Positions 13,101 to 23,601 of a stretch of DNA of 64,000 nt are shown here, piece by piece. Where the stretch lies: positions 122,663,874 to 122,727,873 of the forward strand of contig NC_066315.1 in NCBI RefSeq assembly GCF_022539315.1, given 5' to 3'. This stretch comes from Serinus canaria (Eukaryota > Chordata > Aves > Passeriformes > Fringillidae). The notes beneath the pieces were generated by a model. The model searched no databases. It was not told where the DNA came from and saw nothing but the letters and a program-made list of their open reading frames with translations. The position numbers and the translations under genes are program-made. The first letter of the stretch is position 1. Each line of letters opens with the position of its first letter.

Positions 13101-13995
13101 CCAAAAAAGGCGGAATTGAAACATTTTTTCTTGAAACTGTGGCTTGAACTATGTATTTATTTATTGAATTATCTAGCCCAGAATGAAAACAGGAGGTGTT
13201 CTAAACCCAGTAGGTGTAGTCCTTTCAGTTCTTGGAGATATTTTTTTAGTCTTTGGATCTGGTTTGATTAAGCAACACACAACACAGCTATCATGCAGTC
13301 TTCCACCACATTTGTGCTGTCCTTATCTAAGAAGAGAAAATGTCATACTAGCTATTCTGGGGTCTGCTTTGTGAGATTTCAGTGTGCTTGTTTACATTGC
13401 AAGGTTAAAACAGCAAAGAGCAACATTAGCCCCCAAAAAGATGACTGAGAAATAACAAATCATTAATAAGTCTATAATCAGGTGTGGGAAGTTTAACTCA
13501 GGTCACTGGAAACATTTTTTTTTGTTTTCAGGTGAGAGGAATTCAAGAGTGGTCAGGTAGGAACGTGACTGAGACCAGGCTGCTCTATTCTTGCCACATC
13601 ACAAAAGAATGTGAATTAATGTCCACTCAGCTGTGTGCCTGAGAAAAGATCAAAAAGGAGATATCATAAAAGAAAGATTATCTTTTCCACCAAAATGCTC
13701 CAGCCCTGCCTGCAGAGAGATTTCTCTGGGAGCAAGAATGAATTCACCCACTAAAAGGGAAGGAAGCCGAGCAAAGAGCAGCTCCAGGTGTGTGCCACAG
13801 CAGCCTGGAGGAGGAGCCGGGTGGGGGGAGTGCTGCCCCTGGAGTGCAGAGCCACTTCCAGCCTGGCTCCTCCTCTGCTCCAGCCCAGGAGCACAAACAG
13901 CATAAGATGAAATGGTTAGAAAAGGTTAGAAACATCCTTCAGCCTTCACTGATCAAAATACAGTTCACTTACATTTCTTGAAAAATATGTTTTGC
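7144..13995. other. Gene-free stretch
   Basis: No gene is recognised. A somewhat GC-richer segment at 7690-8110 starts with a 12-bp tandem duplication (7700-7723). It could be an unrecognised old repeat. An A/T-rich low-complexity tract lies at about 10897-10945. A near-perfect 20-bp palindrome with CCATGGA arms sits at 10370-10389, and a near-palindrome TTGCATACATGTGTGCAA at about 12402-12419. The GC-richer patch 13760-13885 has no CpG excess. Short open frames here (for example 10153-10464 minus and 11459-11791 plus) resemble no known protein. Confidence 0.65.
7700..7723. repeat. 12-bp tandem duplication
   Basis: The unit GCTGGCAGCTGG occurs twice in direct succession (7700-7711 and 7712-7723) with no mismatch. 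Each unit contains two CAGCTGG/CTGGCAG-like halves, so the tract also has E-box-type CAGCTG sequences. Confidence 0.8.
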
Positions 13996-14017
13996 AAAAA
14001 AAAAAAAAAAAAAAAAA
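13996..14017. repeat. Poly-A run (22 bp)
   Basis: A pure run of about 22 A followed by CAGAAAAAGAAAA. No retroposed body is recognised upstream. Confidence 0.9.
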
Positions 14018-15588
14018 CAGAAAAAGAAAATATTGTTGATTCCACTAATGGAATATTCAAATAATATTTTAATAAATTATCTGAAATATTTGTTATACAT
14101 TCATCTACATTAATTAGTAACTACACATTCACTACACTAATAAATTTCATTTCTATCATTCTAGCTCTATAGTTAATATTTTAAAAGTACTCTGATTCTG
14201 TCTCACTGACAGTCCAAGAAAAAAAAAGTGCTTGCACTTTTCTGGAGAATATTTTTTTGAGGTTAGGCAGACTGGAAAATTTACTGGAAAAGAAATTAAA
14301 TATTTCATTACACTTGTATTTAAATCTTTCTGGTCTTTAAAAAGTATCTTTTTATGTTAAATCAAAGTATTTTAAAATCTAAAGTTTTGAGGGTTTTTTC
14401 TGTCTTCTTTCTTATGTGGACACTAGTATCTGAATTCATTATTAATTTGTGAATAACTGAGGCATTTGATGGGGCCTTTTCTGTGAATAACAATTTTTTA
14501 AATCTTCAAGCTCTCATCCTCCTGTCTGTAGGAACATGGCTGACCTAGAGGTAGCATATTATACAAATGTGTTGGTATATTTACAGAAGTATATATTTCT
14601 GCATTATACATATTGATGAAAAACAATTTTAGGTATGAAATAAGACATACCCCCTTTTTTCCAATTGAAAACAGATACTAAAACCAGAAATTGAAACAAC
14701 TTTGATTTCCTGTTCTTCCACTAAGATCTGGGAAGTGTGTTGACTCCAGAGTTCCATAAGTAGGAATTCCATAGCAGTAGAAAACGTTCAGTGTATGTCC
14801 CATGGAACTCAACAACTTTCCAAATATCAAACCAAAATAATTCTGTCCTTAAACAAAACTTTTAAATCCCTCACTGAAAACTGAAAAGATCATGCAGAGA
14901 GGTTGCCAAAGGATCTCTTGACTATTAAAACTCTTAAACTAAATCTTCCAACTTTTATCTCTAAGACAGATTCCACTACTGAAAAACATCTCTCCAATGC
15001 AAAGTTATTTCTCCTCTTATTAAATTCTATAATTTGTTACTGAGAAAAAAAATACCACTGAAATGCAGTAAGGGACAAGTCAAACTTGGGAAGGACAATG
15101 CAGCTGCCAAAAAACTGATTTGCCTAGGAGGAAGAATAAAGGCACTTCTAGTACTGGAAATATAAATGGAGTTTGTTGTTGTTTACAAATTGTGGTCTAA
15201 AACTATTTTGGAAACCTCAGAATATTTCCCCTCAGAAATGTTTTCGTTGTTGAAAGCAGACTAATCCATTAAACACACCTTTGATATACCATTTTTTAAC
15301 ATCCTCGTCCATCAACCATAAAGCCAAAAGTCATTTACAAGGCAAACTAATTATGAAAAAATTCAGTTATCTATCTGCAGTGGAACGAAATTCCAAAATC
15401 ATTACACAGTCTTACTCCTGAGCCAGGTACAAAGACACATTTAATTTCAAAGAATTAATGAATACATAACAATGACAGTACTGACCTTTTTCCATGGCTG
15501 ACTATTCATGTCATTGCTTTTGATAGTAAAAAATGGGTGGAAGGAAGAAGAAGTTTACTTAAAAATAAGAGAAAAATAATTATTACAG

Positions 15589-15645
15589 TTTATGAAAATG
15601 CGGATTTCTTGATGCCAGAAGAGGGGCTTTTTGACTGCTCTTTGT
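15589..15645 (+). other. Weak exon-like segment (57 nt)
   Basis: Between TATTACAG and a perfect donor GTAAGTAT lies a 57-nt segment open in one frame, reading YENADFLMPEEGLFDCSL. The donor is excellent. The acceptor is poor, because the bases before the AG are A-rich where a polypyrimidine tract is expected. The peptide matches no protein I can name. A chance arrangement is more likely than a real exon. Confidence 0.12.
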
Positions 15646-16235
15646 GTAAGTATATAGAAAATCCCTTTACATCTTCAAAGAAGGACTTAGCTACAGTTAC
15701 TCACAGGAAAGAGTAGTAACAAATAGCAAAGGGTATCTATCAATTAGTGGAAGAAATAAATATAAAAGTAGGCAGAGGTGAGACAGTCAAAATAGATTTT
15801 TCCTAGCAATTTCCAGAAATTTTGGTCATGTCAATATAAATTCTGCTGTGGTACTCTCCCTCAGGTGTCATATCCTAGAGAACACACTCTGTTCAGTTTA
15901 TTGATAAGACAAAACTTTTTCTTACTTTTTTTCCTGCTTATAGAGATTAATTTCATACATGTCAATCACCTGTAATTCTAGCATACATATTGTACTAGCC
16001 AGAGCATCTCTGCTATTCAATACTTAAATGACATGCACCTTTTACTAGGTCACTGTGCTTCAGTATGCAGAGCAAATGATATAATCCCCATCTTGGAAAG
16101 GATGGGCAACCAGAACAGCCTGTCATGAACAAATGCATTTGGATCCAGGGCTCCAAGTGTTTGCATCTGCTGGTCACCTCCCAAGGGACAAGGGAAGAGG
16201 CAGTTCTCCAAGCCTCAGTTCTTCAAATTATCTTC

Positions 16236-16267
16236 TGCAACATGCAGTTATCAGACTGCATGTTGCA
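16236..16267. repeat. Perfect 13-bp inverted repeat (hairpin)
   Basis: The left arm TGCAACATGCAGT (16236-16248) and the right arm ACTGCATGTTGCA (16255-16267) are exact reverse complements, separated by the 6-base loop TATCAG. The next pair outward does not match, so the stem is 13 bp. A stem this long with so short a loop is unlikely by chance in 64 kb. It is too short for a typical microRNA precursor, and there is no T-run suggesting an RNA polymerase III terminator. Confidence 0.85.
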
Positions 16268-17119
16268 ATATGGTTTTGTCAATTTTAACAATACCATTAA
16301 AATACTGGAGATGCTAATACTGTCCATTTTGATTATCTTGATTTCACTGTTCAGTATATTTGTGCTGGAACTTGACCAGTGCACCATCAGTAAGGGTGAA
16401 GTAGTTCACTTGCACTGGGATAGCAGTGTGACATGAAGAAAATAAGAATGACAGACAAGGCTAATGCCACTACTGCAATGTTCATTGGATGCAGCAGCAC
16501 ACAGAAATGATGAAGAATTACAGTGCTCACAGTAGAGAAGTTACTTTATTGATAACCAAGGAAGACCCCCAAAGCAGATTTTTATATGGAATTTTCTCAC
16601 TTCAGCTGTTTTGAACATCCATTGAAGCTGAAGAATGGTAAACTTCTCTCCCACTGGAGACCACCATGCAACCCTGCAGTAACTGGAGAGGTCTCAGTGG
16701 AGGCCAAGCAGAAGGATTAATTGGGGTTCCTAGGATGACATTTCTCACACCCTGATTAAATTCCTATAAATCCATAAAGCAGAACCATCACAAGTCCCAA
16801 GTGAAGTCCAGGTGCACTCTTGGCAAGGCCTTACCCATTTTCTGTCTGGCAGCACATACAGTTTTGTGCAGCTCCTTACATGGAACAGGAATCATCCCAT
16901 CAGTCCCTGGTAATCATTGCTTTATAATGTCATGTGGAAATATTATCTAAAGATGCAGCTGAGGCCAGTGCTAACAGCATTAATTGAAGACAAGAGACTT
17001 TCCATGGGCCAAAGCACTTACAACCCAAATAAATAAAACACTAAAAGAGGTGAGAAAGTTAATAAGTTTCATCAATATTGTCAAGTTCATATTAACCGAT
17101 GAAGACAGGAAATCAGTAA

Positions 17120-17300
17120 TCTGTGTCTGAATGCACACACAGCCCTCCAGCGGGTGTGTGTTAATGTCCCCTGGCTGCATTAATCCACAGAGGATGAGTT
17201 GATACATCTGAATTCCTGCTCTGTGATAATACAAGCTCTTGTAACACGCATTATTAATTAAGGAAGTTTCTTGGCTTAACCTGACTTGTATCAGCAACAG
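17120..17300. promoter_or_regulatory. Candidate conserved noncoding element
   Basis: The block is free of homopolymers. It contains CACACA...TGTGTG inverted arms (about 17134-17160), GCATTAATCC (17177-17186), a TGATAATAC and TATTAATTAAGG (17253-17264). These are homeodomain-type sites in a balanced sequence of the kind common in vertebrate developmental enhancers. This is inference from texture and motifs; no alignment was available. Confidence 0.25.
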
Positions 17301-18515
17301 ATGAGCAGGCAGAGAATGTACTGATATTGAGCACTAAGGAGAAAAATGGACTAAATTGTTGTCTAAGTTCATGGGATGCACCTTAGTAATTGAACCTTGA
17401 GCATGGTACTTGTTAAGTAAAATACATTAGTTTTAAACCACCATTACATTTGCCTTGACAGTTGCACATAAATAGACCTGCCTTGCTAAGCTGCAGTAAC
17501 TCTTTCTGTTCCAAATAGTTCTTCACCATTTTTTACATGAAAGAATACCAAAGTACTAAATTAAACACAACGAAAACCACAGATTTATTTTTTTCATAGG
17601 AACCTCACCCTTTCTTTTCCTTCCTTACCTGTCTGTATTTCCCATCCCTTCCAATCAAGGACACACTGGTCTTTCCCATCAGAGATGACACCTAGCAGTG
17701 GTGTGACCAGGACATGGACCCTCTCCCCTGCTGTTCAGTGCCTGAGGCTGCAGGGCAGAAAGTCTGAGTGCTGCTGCTCTGGTGGGAGTCTGAGGTGAAG
17801 TGGGGCAATAGGTAACACCAGCAGGCAGGAGAAACAAGGCAGATTTGGGACTGAAGCCACAGCCCTGAGCTATGGCAGGACAGACACAGATGGACCAGCA
17901 AGCCATGACAGGGGGGTTTGTCCCTGATGGGGCAGGGACCCACATGGCCAGGATGCTGATATTGGGTGGGGGTTTGTGTTGCCTGAAGTAAGTCAACCTC
18001 TCACAGGGCTTCACTGGCCTACAAGACCTCCTCTCTGCTTTTGCCTTGTGTAAAGTAGCACTGGAGATGGGAAACACAAGAGAAAACCCCAAAAGAAGGG
18101 GAATGTCAAATCCTAAGATCTCTACCTTAGATGGGCAGAGAAAGGAGCTGACTGTGAGGTGTCCTGCATTTCTTAATCTCAGCCAACACATAATCCAAAT
18201 TCCTATAATCACAAAACCTAAATTACATTTAAAGGTCTCTTTCTCTTAGCAAAGGTAGTGTTGCTGGGGCTTCTGTCAGCTTTCCACATCAGACCTGAGC
18301 TTAGACTACAAACAAACTCAAATTTCAAAACTTAGGAGCACAGAATTAGATTCTTTCTCCAAATCAGAATTGCAAAATGAATGACCTGATTTTCTGAAGT
18401 TTTTACACTTAACAGCTCCCACAGATGTCAGCAAAACTTTAATTCAGTGTTTAACTTCAGTGCTTTAGAAATCAGGTCACTTGTTCAAGTACCTAAATTT
18501 AGAAGAGTAGCTACA

Positions 18516-18529
18516 TTTTTTTTTTTTTT
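18516..18529. repeat. Poly-T run (14 bp)
   Basis: A pure run of about 14 T with no associated element. Confidence 0.85.
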
Positions 18530-20988
18530 AATACTTAGGTTTAGAGTTCAAAGCAGGTTATTCCTTCAAGTCCTGCAAGAGAACTTTGCAGAAGTTGGTT
18601 CAGGATCCAAATTTAATAAGCAGACTCAAGTCCATGGGTGCACAGAGCCACGGGTTCTGTCCCCAGCCACTTTCAGGAGGAATCTCAGCCTTTTGTCCCA
18701 GTTATCCTGTAAAAGACCCTGGCAGCTCAACAGCAGCCCCTTCCACAGGTGCTCTTTGTTCACCTTCAGACAGCTTACTAAAACCCTGAATTAACAGTAA
18801 ATGCATTACTGGGTACAAGAAACTCAGGCAGGTATTGGGAGTGCCACCTCATATATTAAAAAAAAGCATGAGTATGCAGAAATTATTAATTAAATGGGTT
18901 TAATTGTTTATAATGGTATAATGTACACAACTGTAAAAATAAACATTAAGTGACAGATTTTTCTCTGAGTGCCTTCCTTAGATTTGCCTAAAAGAGATGA
19001 TTGTTTGGTTTTGTGTATATTTGTGCCTATTTGTGTAATAATTTGCTGCCAAGAAGTAGTGAGATTAACAGAGGAACAACTTTTGCAAATGACAGATCTC
19101 AAATCACTAAGCAGAAATTTACTAGGGACATAATCAGATGGGAACCTTGCTATTTTCATGGTGTATCCATTGTGCATGAGATGATCCTTATGCATTTCTT
19201 TTAGGGTTCAGTACTTAACTCAGTACTATAGTTCCAGCTGTTGAGGCGTGATTGTTTGCTCTTTTTCTACAGCTGTGTGATGAAAATCTTCTTGTCTCTC
19301 TCCTTTCAGCCTAGAAAAACCATGCAGCACTGTCCCTTCAAAATTAAATCTTTGTTTCTGCCCCTAAACTTTCCCTCTATTTTAACGAAAGAAATTATTT
19401 TTGGCAGGCAAAAGAACGTAACACCTGAAAGAACAAAATTACCCCTTTACAGCTTCTTCAAAACAAATTTTTCCTGCACCTCAAAATATATAACGTTTGC
19501 AAAAAAAAAAAAGTCAATATTGGACTCTACATATAGATTTGTATTTACCTAAATCTTTCTTTGCATCAGTCTGCAAACTTTCTTTCAGCCCAGATGGCCT
19601 TCATCTCTAGCTGGAAGACAGGGAGAATCCCTGTTGGAGAGAGTAATAAGCATGACTGGCAATGGGTCAATGGTCTGTTTATTCCCTACTTCTTCCTAAG
19701 GTCATCTCCTGTAAGATTTAGTGTGCTCTTTAATGGTCAGCTGAATCCCCATAAATCTGTTGGTTTACTTTCAGAGTCCTCTGCAGACAAATGACATCCT
19801 GTGCCAAGTCCATTACGAGCACAGACATACGTCATACCTGGCTGGCAAAGAGAGGGGACAGAGAAACACTGCGGGTGACAGCACAAGGTGACACTTGGGA
19901 GCAGCTTCTGCTTTGGGGGGTTTTTAATAGGAGCAGCAACAGATGAGTCTCACACTTACCACATCTGTTCCTAAGGGGTCCACAGCACCACAGTGCAAAT
20001 TCTGCAGTGTAACTGCAATTATGCACACAAGAGGCTGGGTTTGAGGAACGGCATTAACCCACTGAGAATTGAGAAGCCCAGTGTGTGTTGTGGCCAGCTG
20101 AGCAGTCAGAATGGCACAACAGCAAAGGACCAGCATACAGTGTGAGGCAGGAAAGAGAGTGACCTGCAGCAGCAGCAGGGAGCTGGCAGCCCCAGTGCTC
20201 CAGGCAGGTCTCAGCTGGCAGCTCCTAGACATGCACTTCACTGTGCTCCTCTTTACTGCCTCCCCCCTTTCCATTGTCTGTTTTTTTCACTCCTACCCCA
20301 TGCAACATTTGACTGGAAACCTGATGGACTTAACAATTAATAGAGAAAAGGTTTTTTCATTCAGGAAGACAACCAAGCCAAGCATTCAGTTTTTCATACA
20401 CAAACAGTCCCCATGGACACTCCTGGATTCCCCACGGTCACTTGGCTCCCCTGAACTGCCAGAGGATGGGAGAAAATTAATTCCTTTCCTGCATTCACCC
20501 TTCCATATGTCTGTATTATTTCCATATTATTTAAACTACTTGGATGGGTTTCCAAGTGACTGCAACATAGAGGGAAAGTTTAGGATGCTGACAGCAGGGA
20601 TGTTGTCATGGTGACAGAGAGGGAGACAGGGTGGTTAGAAACTTCCAGGCAGGTAATTAAAGATGCCCAGAAGCCAGGGACAAGGGTTTGATATTGCCCT
20701 GTTACCCTGAGGCAAAATTCAAATGAAGATGAAACCTTCTGCCCCATGCTTGTAATTAATGCTGCCAATTGTGCTCTCAGGCACAGGGATTCAGTCCCTG
20801 TGTTCAGCTGAGGAAAAGCACTGTTTGTAACAGAACACTGATTCATCATTTTCCTGTGCAGTTGGCTTTTTCTTTTTCTGTAGTGACAGCAAACAACTGA
20901 CACAAAATTCCTTGCCAGCTGTGGATGACCCTGTAATTTGTGACATCAGGTTTGTTTGGTATCCATTATTCACACTGTAAATTGTCAG

Positions 20989-21559
20989 TGAGCGTGGTAG
21001 GCTGGACACCACCTGCCCACCAAGCTGCACTGTCACCCTGCTCCTCAGCAGGATGGTGGGGGGGGAGAAAATAAACTGGGAAAAGGTCATGGACCAAGAC
21101 AAAGACCATTCAATAAGGCAAAGCAAAGACCACACACTAAAGAAAACAGAAGATTTTATCTCCTCTTCCCATCAGTAGGTGATGTCCAGCTCTCTCAGAA
21201 GAACAGGGCTTGTAGCGGTTGCTCCAGCAAACAAACTTTGTAAACAATGAATGCCCAGCCTCTCTTCCTTTCTCTTATAACTTTTACTGCTGAGCACGTG
21301 TCACACATGGAATATCCCTTAGGTCAGTTTGAGTCAGCTGTCCTGGCTGTGTCCCCTCACACACTGGGTGTATCTTCCCCACCCTCAGCCTGCTGGGGGA
21401 GGGAATGTTGCAGAGACAGCGCTGGTGCTGTGGGACCAGTGCTCAGCCAGCATACTGGAGTGTTACCAGTGACTCTCCAGCTCCAGATATAAAGCACTAA
21501 AGCACAGCACTGCGAGGGCTGCTGTGGGAAAACTGGTTCCATCCCAGCCAGACCCAATA
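20989..21559 (-). mobile_element. ERVL-type solo LTR, minus strand
   Basis: The sequence follows an avian ERVL-type LTR read in reverse. At the high-coordinate end, AACTGGTTCCATCCCAGCC (about 21532-21550) corresponds to the LTR start. The middle holds GGAATATCCCTTAGGTCAGT and GTCAGCTGTCCTGGCTGTGT (about 21309-21352). The block GGTGATGTCCAGCTCT near 21179 is typical, and the low-coordinate end has GGCTGGACACCACC (about 21000-21013). I recognise the layout from memory but cannot assign a subfamily name. The terminal TG and CA are degraded and no clear 5-bp target duplication is visible, so the edges are uncertain by about 10 bp. No gag, pol or env sequence adjoins it, so it is a solo LTR. Open frames inside it (21247-21492 plus and 21357-21557 minus) are incidental. 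Confidence 0.85.
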
Positions 21560-23525
21560 AATTGAGTCAAAATATTCTGAAAATAAGATCTCTCTGACTC
21601 ATTATAGTGTGAATGATGAAATGATTAAAAAGAAAAATAATTAAATCCCTACTTTCTAGGAGAAACAAGAGAGTCCAAGCCTTGTGCCTTTGGATTGCAG
21701 ATATATATGGTTCAGCAGGAAAAATAAAATTTCAACTTGCTTCCCTCTGTGTTAGTAAGCATACAATTATGCACAGTTAATTTATTTGCATTCATTATGT
21801 CCACATGGATACTTGAGTACCCCTGACTGAGACACTTGTGCTGCTACAGGCAGGGCCCTTTATGCCACGTGATTTGGTGACTCTGCAGTTTTATCCTTTG
21901 TTGCAAAACATGTTTTGAGTACTCAGCTTTCCTCGTGCACAAAGGTGGCTCTAGCAAAGCCTTTGTGGTGCAAGGAAGAGCCTGAGGATGTGAGCAGAAT
22001 GCCAACTGCAGCAGTCATGATTCCTGCACTAACAAGTGCTCTGAAACAACAGGACACCGACCTCAGCAACACAATTTATCTAAAAGGGCTGCTAACTCCA
22101 AAGCTGTGAAAGTAGGAAATGATCAGCAAAAATGTGGAAACATCACAAAATAATACAGCAATTGTAACAGAAGATTGTTTGCCCAGTTTTGAATCTGAAT
22201 CTCCTTTCAACACATTTGAAGCTCCTGCAGAATTGCTCACATTCCCAGCAGTGAGGTAGAATCTAGGCATCTTGGCACAAGTTTTTGATGTGTTTGGCTT
22301 TGTTGTAGTCTTTGTTTCACCTACAAACAGATGCAATTATACATGCAGAAATCTAAGTGCATCTTTTTATTATATGTTTGCAGGAAATGTTATAGTAGCC
22401 AATGCAATATATCTCATTAACAGAACCTGGAAAATGTGACATGACTGTATGTAACCTTTTTGCACTGAAGGTGTTTTTATCCATTGCATGTTGTCAATAT
22501 TTTATGCTATCTGCGAACTAAAAATCTGAAACTAAAGAATTATTGTGTATTTTGTAAGAAACAAAAGAAAAATACCAAAACCCAAACAAATGAAAAAAAT
22601 ATACCCAGAAGAGAAAGCATGGTCTTGTTTTTGCTTTCATTAAAAATGTTGAGGAATCAGAACATATCAGTAGTATTTTAAAACACTGAAAACTTGGACT
22701 TTTAAAGAAGATGTACAAAAAACCTCAACTCTGCCCTTGATTACTGACATATTTGGAAAGTCTTTTTTCCAACAGCTGATTACAGCCTCCTTCACTTGCA
22801 GCAAGTAAGAGGCCATTGATTCAGCTCAACACCTGGCAACCTGCCTTGCTTCTGGAGCTAAATGTCTGTGTCAGAGGTTTTCAGGGGAAGACAACAGTGG
22901 CAGATCCTTCAATAGCAGCTGCTTCATTTAATGAAGGGAAAGAGTCTTATTGCTGGAGTCATTTGTTGCCATAGCTGCCCATGTTAAAGCCAGAGAAACC
23001 ATTAGAGCATCTTTCTACCAGACACCAAAGATTCTCATTCAATTACACCCATTCTGAGTGCAATAATTTGAGTTCAGCTAAAGCATATCTCCCCAAAGCT
23101 ATCCACATTCAATTTGAATGTGCATGCTATTTTTCATTTCAGCTTCTGAGGTTTTGACTTTTAGCGACTAGCTCTTCCTCTTCATCTTCTTATTGTTGGA
23201 TATTTTTGAAACCAGGGGAAGATTTAGACATTCTGATCAAGCCTCTTCTTGATATTCCATTTGATAAACTGACTGTTGTGACCATATGTCAATAAAAGAA
23301 CATCCCACCTTGCATTCCTACTTTACAATTTTTGATTCGTAAGCTGGCTCTCATCTTGACATAAACAGTCAAAAAATACTTTCTGTCCTCCCTTTAAAGG
23401 TCTATAATACCCTTTTATGCATCAGAGTGAGGAGTATAAGTATGCACCCCTGAGGAATAAAAATCTCTCCCTCTCTCTCAATCATTCTTTCTCTCTCCCC
23501 ACCAAGGAAGTCAGCAGCTTTGCTT

Positions 23526-23601
23526 GTTTTAAAGATGGGCAAACAGAAGCACAGAAAGGATAAAGCCTTACTCTGTATTATGTATCACATAAGGGCAGAC
23601 C
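23526..23601. mobile_element. Probable MIR-type SINE relic
   Basis: TTTTAAAGATGGGCAAACAG then AAGCACAGAAAGGATAAAGC follows the well-known central part of MIR-type CORE-SINEs (TTTTACAGATGGGGAAACTG, then AGGCACAGAAAGGTTAAG). The later CACATAAGGGCAGA fits the following region loosely. Such relics are rare and very old in birds. The match rests on about 40 bases recalled from memory, so a repeat search should confirm it. It is read along the plus strand; the element's own orientation is not assigned. Confidence 0.55.

Larger units (their letters stand above)
14018..20988. other. Gene-free stretch with hairpin and weak exon-like segment
   Basis: No complete gene is recognised. The longest open frames are 17679-18212 (minus, about 177 codons) and 20111-20614 (plus, about 167 codons). 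Neither resembles a known family, neither has splice or promoter context, and each is of a length expected occasionally by chance in 64 kb. Blocks at about 17120-17300 and 20640-20985 have balanced composition and TAATTA-type homeodomain motifs, and could be conserved noncoding elements. The hairpin at 16236-16267 is listed separately. Confidence 0.6.

Noticed and set aside
17679..18212. 177-codon minus-strand frame in a GC-richer patch
   Set aside because: No recognisable domain, no splice or promoter context and no CpG enrichment; length is compatible with chance in a stop-poor GC-rich patch.
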